Shown here piece after piece: positions 21,859 to 31,980 of a stretch of 64,000 nt of DNA. The DNA comes from Aphanomyces cochlioides (Eukaryota > Oomycota > Saprolegniomycetes > Saprolegniales > Verrucalvaceae): NCBI GenBank assembly GCA_019828595.1, contig JAHQRK010000017.1, positions 1,054,001-1,118,000 of the forward strand, written 5' to 3'. Below the pieces are notes generated by a model that was not told the origin of the DNA, made no database searches, and saw only the letters and a program-made list of their open reading frames with translations. The position numbers and the translations under genes are program-made. Numbering within the stretch: position 1 is the stretch's first letter; each line of letters opens with the position of its first letter.

Positions 21859-21990
21859 ATGCAATCGCAAACGAAGAGGTCAAGGTTCTCCAGCGAACAG
21901 AAGAAGGCTCTTCTCAATCACCATGAGATACACCCCGATAAGACTTTGATGGGTTTGAGTCGTTGGTTCCAGCAAACATACATGAATGAT
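21859..21990 (+). pseudogene. Pogo transposase N-terminal HTH fragment
   Basis: From the ATG at 21859 the frame begins with a pogo/CENP-B-type helix-turn-helix region (KRSRFSSEQKKALLNHHE followed by LMGLSRWFQQ). After about 42 residues the similarity ends, although the frame stays open to 22272. The catalytic domain is absent, so the outer element is non-autonomous. Confidence 0.6.
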
Positions 21991-22229
21991 GACTGTGACC
22001 GCGTCCTTTTCTTTGGGTGTTGGAATGATTACCTTTATAATCTTTTACCATGTATTGTCAATTTCATTCGAAATTGTGAGGGGTCCGAAATGTATCGATT
22101 TTTCAAAATCGATCTGCAAATCGCTCAGCCAATCAGAATCGAGTATTTACCTAATTCACGCAAAACACACTCAGACACACGTGTAATTAATTTGGGACGT
22201 TTGCCATACTTTCCATTTATACGTATATA

Positions 22230-23475
22230 CAGTGATCCGGGAAATATAAGACCATGGGCGATTCTTCGCTGATTGGTCAATTTCAGCCTCAACATGGACT
22301 CCATGTACTGCAATAAGTTGTATCCATTCAAATTGAATAGTGCAATTTAGAAATGAGTACGAAATCTGTATTGAACAAGATTGTAAGACTTCATATACTT
22401 TGAAACTTGCTAGAGTTTACAAATTACACAGTTTGTCATGCAACCGATCCGAAGTCATCGGATTTTTTAAGAAATAGGGAAAACTCTATAATTTTATATT
22501 TGCTGCATCCATTTCGAAGATGTCTCAATGAAAAGCCGTCGCAATGCAACACGAAATGCACACAGTGTATTGATTCAATGAACTTTTGGCAACGCTTTTC
22601 TAAAGCTAGATCTTATTGTTTCGGGAGTGATTGCCTCCCAAGCCGCAATCGCCCTTTTAATTGTCGCCATTCGCTTTTCTTTGGCTGTTCGCTGAGTGGT
22701 CATCTCAGCAAGCCACATTCGGCGCAACACACTTTTGAAAGGGCCCATCACGCCCACGTCAAGAGGTTGCAATACAGATGTGCAATTCTTGGGGAGAGGA
22801 CAAAGGTATGAGCTCAGCTCCTCCTCCACAATAGAGTAACTTTGATCACTCACATGAGCAGCAAAATTGTCAACAACAAATAGTGTTGGGCCTCGCACTT
22901 CAGATCTAAATAGTGTAAATATATGTATAGCTCCGTCTATGTACCTCATAAAATCAGCCAAGAAATATTTCCATCCATCAGCGTCCATCCATGCTTTCTT
23001 CTGAACAAAATACGCATGGGGTTGAGGATAATCTTGGAGTTCATCTTGTTCAATATAACCTCCCTTTTCACCCTTGATGATGAAGAGTATGGGGAGTTTT
23101 TCTCCTGTAATTAGTGTTAGTAAAATATAATGTTGTGACACTAAATACTACCGTTACTGCGGGCTGATAGCACCGCTGTCAATCGTGAGGACCACTTCTC
23201 ACTCGAGTCTAATGAAGTGTCTTGGCCAATTTGGGTCCAAAGATAGCGAGGAGGGGTATCGTAGAAGATACCCGTTTCATCTACGTTAATGATATTTTCA
23301 CTCGTAATGTACCGATAATTGTTCCAGAATTCGGAACAGAATTTCTCCTTTAAATCTCGGGGCTTTTGTTTGACAACCTGTCATATCTATCTATTGTTAA
23401 ATTTTATATTATTAAATTTGAGGGTTAGAAAATGGGGTAGGGTTTGTCGATGGTCTTATATTTCCCGGATCACTG
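22230..23475. mobile_element. Inner pogo-type element
   Basis: The ends CAGTGATCCGGGAAATATAA and its complement at 23456-23475 are perfect over at least 24 bp and are flanked by TA (22228-22229, 23476-23477). Length is 1246 bp. It carries most of a DDE transposase on the minus strand. Confidence 0.85.
22575..23377 (-). pseudogene. Pogo DDE transposase lacking the HTH part
   Basis: Two coding blocks, 23152-23377 and 22575-23104, join in phase across a 47-bp GT-AG intron (23105-23151) to give about 251 residues of DDE_1 endonuclease. All three catalytic acidic residues are visible: D in NVDETGIFYD, D in FVVDNFAAH, D in LQPLDVGVM. The N-terminal HTH and CENP-B DNA-binding domains that pogo proteins need are missing. 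Upstream of 23377 an acceptor-like AG suggests a lost first exon, and only about 100 bp remain to the element end. It is therefore a 5'-deleted derivative. Confidence 0.75.
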
Positions 23476-23906
23476 TATTGTCTTTTCGATTCAAATTTCG
23501 AACCGGCGATTCGATTTTACAAATCGATTTGTGTGTGTTTTGACGTGTGTTTGTCGTGTATTTTAGCATTACTAAATACACTTTAGTAGCTATTATTTAG
23601 CATTCCGATGTGTGAACTACACCTATTATCCGGATTTTAGCATAATTGTGTCCGGATAAGCTTTGAATTCCGGTTAATTGGACAAATAACCGGATATTTA
23701 CCGATTCCAAAAATGAAGAAATCGGGATAAAATTCGAGTTTTTGCCCGAAAAGACAATACTTGACTTCAGTATGATCGAATCGATTTGGAATAGAATTCG
23801 ATTTTGGTAAAAAATACAAATTTGGGTGAAAAAGACAATATACTTCGTAAATTTATATTGTTGAAGGGTACGTTAAATTGGGCCATGACTGTAGTAATCT
23901 TTACTA

Positions 23907-24494
23907 CAGTAAAACCTGCCACTTTAAACACCTCGGATAGCTAAACGCCTTTCAAAATGAACATGTTTTGGATCCACGGACAGATTTTCATTGATAGCGA
24001 CATTGCTAGATTGAACAAAACCCTTTGAAGCTGAATGCAGTAATATTGACAGATGTGAGGAGTAACAGCGTTTAAGGTTAGATACGAGCAGGCGTTTTCT
24101 GGTGTATTTTGATAAACAGCCACATCCTCACTCAGCTCAGGAAGCATGGTTGACTTGAGTATGGACGACAAGGTGGCTATGCTGAAGATGATCGACGAAG
24201 GTGTACCATACGCTGATATTATGCAGCGATTTAAGTGCTCCAAGGCGATGTTCATATCCTTTAATAAACATTCCTTTCTCATTAATATAGACGACATTGA
24301 GTTGTTGATTGTATAAACGTTGTTAGCATGGTCGTCGTTGAAAGCGTGTACCAGGTGTTGTTACATACAGAATCATTTTGTCTTGAGGCTACTATGCGAA
24401 TACAAAATCTTATATTTATCTATAGCTGAACGCCTTTCAATTTGAACGAAAATCCCACTCCACTACGAGATGTTCATTCTACCAGGTTTTACTG
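23907..24494. mobile_element. Short pogo-type element
   Basis: CAGTAAAACCTG and its complement AGGTTTTACTG form the ends, with similar subterminal sequence (GCTRAACGCCTTTCAA on both sides), flanked by TA (23905-23906, 24495-24496). Length is 588 bp. It sits 13 bp from the end of the outer pogo element. Confidence 0.8.
24146..24316 (+). pseudogene. Pogo HTH fragment in the short element
   Basis: A 56-codon frame starting at 24146 reads a Psq/CENP-B-N type helix-turn-helix (DDKVAMLKMIDEGVPYADIM then QRFKCSK). The rest of the transposase is gone, so the element is an internal deletion derivative. Confidence 0.6.
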
Positions 24495-24497
24495 TAC

Positions 24498-24761
24498 TAC
24501 TAATAGCAATACATGCCCCCTTCTGGCTATCTGATTGGTCAAATGGGCAACTGTGACCAGCTGCTTCGGTTTGGAGTGATACACTGAGAGCAAATTATGG
24601 TCAAATTAAGGGCTCATTATGCTCGCTTTTGTACCTCAGCTGTGTTAGACAACCAGCTGGAAAGTGTGTTACAGGAGGATAAATCCTGATGGGAGGGTGC
24701 ATTTACCACTGCATTTAAACTGTACTAACCTTAATATTTTCACGACTATCTTTCGTAAATT
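24498..24761. other. Intergenic, nothing recognised
   Basis: No coding frame or repeat that I can support. Confidence 0.4.
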
Positions 24762-24843
24762 GCGATGCTGGCCGCGTGGTTAGTGCTACATCAAGTTAAC
24801 CCGAATGTTGCGGGTTCGATTCCCATAGGAGGGTGTACTTTTT
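24762..24843 (+). other. tRNA-like Pol III sequence
   Basis: Box A TGGCCGCGTGGTTAGTG at 24769 is close to consensus, box B GGGTTCGATTCCC starts at 24812, and a T5 run lies at 24839-24843. The acceptor stem does not pair, so it is a tRNA relic or SINE head rather than a tRNA gene. Confidence 0.45.
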
Positions 24844-25126
24844 CGTTTTGCTGAAATGTGGTCCACCTTGTGGACTCCAAATTGTTCAATTCAATCTCCA
24901 TCTATGGCTCTTGATGGATTGAGCTAGAGGAGTCGCTGCAAGGCCCTACCTTACCTAACTGTAAAATAGTCGTTTCTGTTTATACATTAGCACTCAAAAT
25001 GAGGATTAGCTGAGAAATCAATCGATAAGTCACCTTGGCGACTAAGCATCACAACAGAAACTGCTATGGTTACTTCCTATTCTCTTGGAGCCATCAAGAG
25101 CTGCAGCTCTTGATTGCAGAGACACA

Positions 25127-25185
25127 CCCAAAGAACACTGAGTAGAGTCGGAGGTTGGCTTCGACTCTACTTAGTGTTCTTCGGG
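25127..25185. repeat. Hairpin, 24-bp arms with two mismatches
   Basis: CCCAAAGAACACTGAGTAGA... pairs with ...TTAGTGTTCTTCGGG around an 11-nt loop. Confidence 0.75.
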
Positions 25186-25485
25186 TGGGTCGGTTACTGA
25201 TGAGAGGACTGCAATTTCGAGCTGCTGCTCTTGAAGCCTTTAGAGAACAGCGAATAATCACAGGAGTTTCTGTTTTGAAGTGAAGTCGCTGAGATGATTC
25301 ATCGATGATGCCGGTGGCTCTGACAGGGAAACGCCACATCTGCAAATATTGTTGACGCCGAGGCATTCCTCATTCAGTTTAGTGTAGCCTGAAGTCCTAA
25401 TAACTGTCTCTGACTGTGAATTCACTAAGTTGCAGATATGAGATTAGAAATTAGAGCCTTCAAGATCTGTAGATTGTGATTGTAC

Positions 25486-25579
25486 AGTCTTTCATCGCTT
25501 ATCTTGTCGCCAACCACCGGCTCTGATTCGTGTTGCAAGCAGAGCCGGTGGTTGGCGACAAGATAAGCGATGAAAGACT
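25486..25579. repeat. Hairpin, 40-bp perfect arms
   Basis: 25486-25525 and 25540-25579 are exact reverse complements around a 14-nt loop. Confidence 0.9.
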
Positions 25580-25866
25580 CTACAACCACAAGGTGTAGCT
25601 CTTGAAGACTGTAGAGAACAGCAAGAACCCATAGCAGTTTCTAGTGTGAAGTTTAGTCGTCGGAGTGATTCGTCGATTGATATCTGTGGCTCCGATACGT
25701 AAACTACATCTATCGCCCTCGTCTGCCATTTCATTGTTGTGAACGTCACGGTATTGCTCATTCAACGCACGATGAAGTCTAGTGTAGCCTAAAGGTCCAA
25801 ATGACTGTTCCTTCTCGCTTCACGAGTACAAAGCAGCTAGATGAACCCCGATAAATAATTTTTTTC

Positions 25867-25946
25867 AAAATGCTCTCGTCGGGACTCGAACCCGCAATGT
25901 CCGGCTTACCAATCTCCTACCTAAACGCAATGGACCACCCGGAGCA
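25867..25946 (-). other. tRNA-like Pol III sequence
   Basis: On the minus strand a box-A-like TGGTCCATTGCGTTTAGG is followed 44 nt later by box B GGGTTCGAGTCCC and then TTTT. The outer five acceptor pairs (TGCTC/GAGCA) form but the inner two do not, and no standard anticodon loop is evident. It is the most tRNA-like of the three, yet I would not call it functional. Confidence 0.45.
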
Positions 25947-26338
25947 TTGATGCTACACGTAATTTTTCACAAACACATATTTTTCATCTTTACACGACCA
26001 GAATTGGTGAGGGTGTGAGATGTTTCGTAAGGTGAGATATTTCAAATTGGTAAACGAACAGTCTTTCTTGAGCTTATGGCCTCTTTTCGTGGCAAAGTCT
26101 ACTAATAAAATGGGCTCCCTGCTCAGACAGTGAGCCTTCGACTCATGGATTCTTTTGCTGCAAGCCTTGTTGATTCCATTTCTTCGTGGGAAGTTGCGAT
26201 TGCTGAAAGTGTGGCCAAAGTGGGACGTGTAACAATCTTAACAACCAATGAAAGTACAAGGCCCATATACTCGCATATTGGGCTCTTATTTTGGCAAAAA
26301 AACTAACTCGACACACTGCCGAGACAGCTGCTTTATCC
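25947..26338. other. Intergenic, no gene seen
   Basis: Only short frames. No domain or repeat recognised. Confidence 0.4.
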
Positions 26339-27967
26339 AACGCCTCACCCTTGAACAAGCTGGGTTTCAAGGACGAAGGGGAATGAATGCATTGTTATAC
26401 CTATTGGGTACAGTGTTCCCTCAATCTTTCCACCTTCTCAAAAATATTATATATATTCATTTCAGCTTTGAAACCCCCTATATAGAAACCCCTTATTTTG
26501 AGCAGGTGGAAAGATTGAGTATATTAAGGTAAAGAAAATCTGTGTGTCCGTCTTCAGATAAAAAGTGTAAAAACAAGGAGGAGTGATAGTGTCACGACGA
26601 AAATTTTACAGATAGGTCGTAATTAATACTTTTTATTGGTCGTCATGTAAACCATTCCAAGCCCAGGAGAGGAAGAGTCAACTCGCCTTGGGAAATCCAG
26701 TCGGGGTGGACAAGTGATGTGAGGGATTTCGAAGCATGGTAGGCATAGCTCGACATCTCTAGAGCCTCTCAGGGAAAGCTTGGATAGATTACTGTTCTCT
26801 ACAAATAATTTTTGGCAAAGACGGGAGCGGGTAGCGAAGAAAAATCAAAAACTTTTTATGAAACATACCAAAGCAACAATCAAAGTGAATAGAAAAGCCG
26901 AAACAATTATAGGGAAATTAGAAACACTTCAAACCCCGGGCGAAGAGCGGTCCGCTATGCTAGTAGTATTTTTGTCTTTTTCGTCCAAATTTACAGTTTT
27001 GATCAAAATCGACGAAATTTGTGTGATCAATCTGGCAATAGTGAATTCAAGTATAATCGGAAGATACATGAATTAATGTGTGTGTGTGTGTTGGTGTGTT
27101 TTGTGTGTGTTTAAACAAACTCTGGATGCTGATTGGCTGGTTCGATTTGGTGAACGCCTCACCCTTGAACAAGCTGGGTTTCAAGGACGAAGGGGAATGA
27201 ATGCATTGTTATACCTATTGGGTACAGTGTTCCCTCAATCTTTCCACCTTCTCAAAAATATTATATATATTCATTTCAGCTTTGAAACCCCCTATATAGA
27301 AACCCCTTATTTTGAGCAGGTGGAAAGATTGAGTATATTAAGGTAAAGAAAATCTGTGTGTCCGTCTTCAGATAAAAAGTGTAAAAACAAGGAGGAGTGA
27401 TAGTGTCACGACGAAAATTTTACAGATAGGTCGTAATTAATACTTTTTATTGGTCGTCATGTAAACCATTCCAAGCCCAGGAGAGGAAGAGTCAACTCGC
27501 CTTGGGAAATCCAGTCGGGGTGGACAAGTGATGTGAGGGATTTCGAAGCATGGTAGGCATAGCTCGACATCTCTAGAGCCTCTCAGGGAAAGCTTGGATA
27601 GATTACTGTTCTCTACAAATAATTTTTGGCAAAGACGGGAGCGGGTAGCGAAGAAAAATCAAAAACTTTTTATGAAACATACCAAAGCAACAATCAAAGT
27701 GAATAGAAAAGCCGAAACAATTATAGGGAAATTAGAAACACTTCAAACCCCGGGCGAAGAGCGGTCCGCTATGCTAGTAGTATTTTTGTCTTTTTCGTCC
27801 AAATTTACAGTTTTGATCAAAATCGACGAAATTTGTGTGATCAATCTGGCAATAGTGAATTCAAGTATAATCGGAAGATACATGAATTAATGTGTGTGTG
27901 TGTGTTGGTGTGTTTTGTGTGTGTTTAAACAAACTCTGGATGCTGATTGGCTGGTTCGATTTGGTGA
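26339..27967. repeat. Exact tandem duplication, 814-bp period
   Basis: 26340-27153 and 27154-27967 appear identical base for base. Each copy carries a TG microsatellite near its end and a 98-codon frame that I do not recognise (26780-27076, 27594-27890). Identity means either a very recent duplication or an assembly artefact. Confidence 0.9.
26421..26518. repeat. Inverted repeat inside the 814-bp unit
   Basis: CTCAATCTTTCCACCT near 26421 pairs with AGGTGGAAAGATTGAG ending near 26518, with a secondary TCTCAAAA/TTTTGAG match inside. The second copy is at about 27235-27332. Confidence 0.75.
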
Positions 27968-28219
27968 TTGATCAAAGTTTGATCGATTTCAGCAAAGTTC
28001 GGAAATTTTGAGTCAATCAGACAATACACATTGCAATAGTATTGCACGATTGCTGTTATTCATTATGCAATACTACTAATATGTACTAGTACTATACAAC
28101 AGAGTACAATGTTGGACATCCACAATCACTTGATTGGATTATGTCGCAGTACACTAGTACGTACTTGGGCTGAGTAGTACATACTAGACAAACTTGCAGT
28201 TGTTGGGGCATCGTGCAAT
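27968..28219. other. Upstream region of the PDZ-TBC gene
   Basis: AT-rich leader without a recognisable core promoter. Short repeats of TAGTACT/AGTACT type occur between 28075 and 28185. Confidence 0.35.
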
Positions 28220-30346
28220 ATGACGGCTCGTTTGCGGCGGCAAAAGTTCGCGCAAGACGACCAGGACGACGTCTCGCTGTATGACATTGAGTTTGGCAAT
28301 GGACCACTTGGCATTCAGTTTGAAACGGATTTTTACGGGAACCACGCGACAGTGAAGACGGTCGTGGAGGGAGGACAAGCCAGCAAACTCGTCAAGGCGG
28401 ACAGGTGTATCGTGCAAGAAGGGCACATTGTTGTTGCTGTGAACGGTCATGATGTATCACAAGAGCCATTCAAAACGGTAGATCGTACTTTGACATTGCA
28501 AGGAGTCCCATGAACAATCGGTGCAGGTCATGGACGCTATCAAGAAAGCTACGACTCCTCGGATTATACGATTTCTCGATCCGACAGTCTTGCCACTGGA
28601 TCAATTGAACCAACATGCGACCGAGCAATTGCTCAATCGGTATGAAATCAAATGGTGCGTTCCCTTGACAGAACTGGTTTATGAAGGGATCATTACGGAT
28701 TTGCCAAAGATGACAGCTACATTCTCAAATACCGCAAACAGATACGCCTCAAGAAAGCCCAGCACAATGTATTCCATGCATGACTTCTCGTCGCTTACTG
28801 CTGTAGGCATACAGTGTCGAGAAGGAATGGGTGGATTTCATTCACGCTCATGGCGGCATGGCTGGCCTCCACGAAGCATACAAGTCCAATAAAGCAGAGG
28901 TTCTGAGTCAGCTTGAGGTTGAACACATCAAGATCTTCATTCTTCTCACGCCACTTGGTTAGCCATTAATCGTCCGCGGCATTCCATCAGCATTTCGAGC
29001 GCCTGTTTGGAACATCCTGGCTGATGTCGACACGTACAAACTATGTTATCCATCGACGTACTACCAAGGTCAGCCCTACACATTGACAACCATGTTCATG
29101 CTTGATGCATTCTTGTTGGTAGATCTTCTCCGTGGCGATCTTTCTCCAAGTGTAGCTTCGTCCATGTCGTGTCGAAATCGCTCATGCTTCTCGTAGACTT
29201 TGGAAGATATTGAAAAGGATGTTGGACGGACATATCCCGAGCACACTTACTTCCAAGTACGCAGATCGTCTTGTCCACTTTGTCGTTTGTAGAAATGCTC
29301 ATCAACAATAGGAAGCAAAGGGGCGGCAAGAATTGACAAATGTTCTCAGGGCATACTCGATGCATAACCCAACGATCGGGTACTGCCAGGTACGACGAAG
29401 CTTTCCAAAGAGATAGCTCAAAGTGGTGGAATATCTAGTCGATGAACTTCTTGGTGGGCATTGTGCTCTTGTTTCTCGTCGAAGAAGAATCTTTCTGGCT
29501 CCTTTGCGTCATGATGGAGAAGTACTTGCCTACGGAAAACTACACGTACGCCGATAAATTTTCCCGAGGAGCTAAGAAGTTGACAATCCTGTGAGTAGAC
29601 ATTCCATGGTGGGTTGCCAGATCGACCAAGTGGTGTTTAAACGCTTGGTTGCGCTGCAATTGCCGCAACTGAGTCGTGTTTTCGATGAAGGCGGGATTGA
29701 AATTGAGCTCGTGACGCTGCAATGGTTTCTCTGTGTCTTTGTGTGTACGTTGCCACTCGACACAGCGCTCCGTGTTTGGGACTACTTGTTTCTCCACGGT
29801 CAAGAAGGTATTCCAACCCTGAGAGACGCCACAACCGCCATACAACAACGTGATGTAGTGCTCTTTGCCGTCGCGTTGAGTATTCTCAAGGTCGCTGAGG
29901 ACAAACTCGTCGCAGCAGGAGCCATGTCCCATTCGGAACTATTCGTCGTCGTACGGGAGCTCGGCTTCGACCTTCATGAAGCCGATGAATTTATGGAGGT
30001 ACATTCAAACAACCTCATTCATTGCATGGTTGATTGGTATCAAGGTGCTGGTGGCATTCTTTCAGAACGACGAGACTTCGGCTCGTTCTGAAGACAAAAC
30101 CAAACCGCTCGACGTCTTGGTGCAGAAATTCAACGAGTTCTCAACAAAGCTCAGGAGAGGATCCGTCCCAAACGACCTGCATAGCAATCGCAAGCGGTTT
30201 ACTTATGCTCTCATCCAACAGGTACAACCATTCCTCCAAGTTGGCGCGCTTTCTTGACCTCGCTTCCACAGTGGCGCGATGAGATTCGGCCGCAAATTCG
30301 AATCAAGGACCAACAAGAACCGAGTTCTTCCAATAATTTTGACTAA
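28220..30346 (+). CDS. PDZ-TBC domain RabGAP
   Basis: Thirteen exons encode 507 aa: 28220-28477, 28527-28639, 28687-28768, 28807-28917, 28963-29068, 29123-29151, 29197-29256, 29312-29389, 29439-29545, 29599-29807, 29859-29998, 30066-30221, 30272-30346. All introns are GT-AG, roughly 38-67 bp. Residues about 20-110 form a PDZ domain (DIEFGNGPLGIQFE, ending IIRFLDP), and a TBC domain follows from about 190 (VRGIPSAFRAPVW). Both catalytic fingers are present: Arg244 in IEKDVGR and Gln279 in GYCQSMNF, so GTPase-activating activity towards a Rab is expected. The conserved TBC tail (PLDTALRVWDYLFLHG) is in exon 10. The C-terminus is basic and polar. The next gene starts 41 bp after the stop on the same strand. 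PDZ at the N-terminus of a TBC protein is an unusual pairing. The target Rab is unknown. Confidence 0.9.
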
Positions 30347-30387
30347 TGAAATGTCGACTTGAAAAACCTTCGTTGGAACCGTACACG

Positions 30388-31785
30388 ATGGCGCAACCAG
30401 GTACTGCCGCAGGGCGAAAGGACCGAAGTTGATGGCTTTGTAGTGCCTTTTCACAACCCAAACGCACCATATCAACCTCAAGGACAGCAGCAACGTCAAC
30501 GCCCAGCGTTTAATCCACCAGCACCCTCGAATGATGGCTTTTACAACCCAAATGCCGGAGGATACGTCGACCAAAATGTAAGAACCGACGGCAAATGTAC
30601 TGCACGCTGACCGTATTCGATGACTTTAGGCGTACCCGAGGAAAGCTCCATCCGCACCGGCCCAAGCAGGTTTCCAGCCTTCTTACGGTGGTGGTGGTGG
30701 TGGTGGTTTTGTCGACGTTGGCAACGGCGGTCCCTCGTCCCAAGTCTACCAGGATGGAATGATGGGCATGAAAGCCAACTCGATGGGCTCATTTATCGGC
30801 GAAGTTGGTCAAGCTGTGAACCCCGAGTTTATGAAGTACGTTCTCCCTGCTTGTCGTTCACAAGGAATGTCTGTAGCAATCCCATGGCCGGTGCCATTCT
30901 AAACCAAGGCGCATCTATGGTGGAGAATCAAGTCAAGTCGTTCATGCCAGGTTTTTCACCCTTGTGTCAACACATATCATGAATTTGCGCAGGCGCCGCG
31001 GCTGGTGCGTTAAGCATCTTTGGCTCGGTGAAATACTACTTCACAGTCAACAACACGTATGTCCTTCACCGGTTGAAGGTATCGTTTCGGATTTGCGCAT
31101 TCTTGCATGTTCTCATGCTTGCGCATTGATAGATGCTCTTGTGCCCATTTATCCACAAAGACTGGCGCCGTATCGTCCAAACTGAAGGAACTGATGGCCG
31201 TCAGGTGACTTATGCGACTCCTTCCATGGACAAAAATGCCCCGGACTTATACATTCCATTGATGAGCTTCGCGACGTACATTTTGATCGTTGGCTACATC
31301 AAAGGCGCGTCTGGAAGGTGCTGTCGACTTGAACAACGTTATCATTGATCTCGTCGGCTGTAGATTCAACCCCAATGTGATCACGGACGTTTCAACGTAC
31401 TGCTTTATCATGCAAGCCATTGAGATTTGCATCATGAAGCTTGGTCTCTATCTCCTCAACAGCCAAATCAACTGGCTTGACTTGTTGTCGTTCACGGGAT
31501 ACAAGTACGTCCCACTCGTGATCAACACGGTCGTGCACTTGGTCCTTGGATCGATTCCATATTACTGCGTCTTGGCGTACACTGGCATTGCGACGTCTTT
31601 CTTCACGGTACAGCGGACTTCAACACTCCTCAGTCTTGACATGCCTGTAGTTGAATGGCCTCAAGGGAACGGTGCCTGAACCTGGCTATGAACAACGACG
31701 TTTCCGAAACTACATGCTCTTGGCTATGGCATTGCTCCAGCTCCTTCTCATTTGGTGGAACTCGTACAGCAGTGAAATCCAATAA
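30388..31785 (+). CDS. YIF1: YIF1 family Golgi membrane protein
   Basis: Eight exons encode 358 aa: 30388-30400, 30444-30577, 30630-30835, 30877-30950, 30993-31078, 31133-31317, 31364-31607, 31651-31785. The joined frame opens MAQPVPFHNPNAPYQP, a Pro/Gln/Gly-rich cytosolic region with a poly-Gly run. It is followed by the conserved YIF1 segment (VLHRLKMLLCPFIHKDWRR) and several hydrophobic spans to a C-terminal membrane helix (LLAMALLQLLLIWW). YIF1 works with YIP1 in ER-to-Golgi vesicle traffic. The start is the only ATG that joins in phase, through a 13-bp first exon. Family assignment is by recognition of the conserved core. It converges on the F-BAR gene, 195 bp away. Confidence 0.9.
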
Positions 31786-31980
31786 GTTCCCAACATGATG
31801 TATACCACCACAGCCGTTCCAGCATCTCCATCTCGCAACCTGCCGGGTCCTGCTGGAAGTTGACACGATGTTTTCTTAAAGATGCGATGAGATGAAGGAT
31901 AATTTCTTCTAGATTGATGGAACGAATATGGCTAGGAAGCTTAGGCTCGTCAGATTTGACGGTCCGTCCCTGGAAGCGTG

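Larger units (their letters stand above)
21748..23891. mobile_element. Outer pogo-type element interrupted by another pogo element
   Basis: The ends CAGTTATGGCCCGATTTAAC and GTTAAATTGGGCCATGACTG form about 23-bp inverted repeats with three mismatches and are flanked by TA on both sides (21746-21747, 23892-23893). The element carries an HTH fragment at 21859. A second, unrelated-ended pogo element (22230-23475) sits inside it. Confidence 0.8.
24990..25810. repeat. Two related units of about 410 bp, each with a long hairpin
   Basis: About 24990-25400 and 25400-25810 share ordered blocks (TAGAGAACAGC, AGTTTCT, TCGTCG-type runs, TTTAGTGTAGCCT) with divergence between them. Each unit has a central inverted repeat, but the hairpin sequences themselves differ. 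Confidence 0.55.

Noticed and set aside
25867..25946. Functional tRNA gene
   Set aside because: The inner acceptor pairs fail and no anticodon loop fits, so it is listed only as tRNA-like.
26780..27890. 98-codon frames in each 814-bp unit as a host gene
   Set aside because: Unrecognised, AT-biased, and present twice only because the DNA is duplicated. No splice or promoter support.
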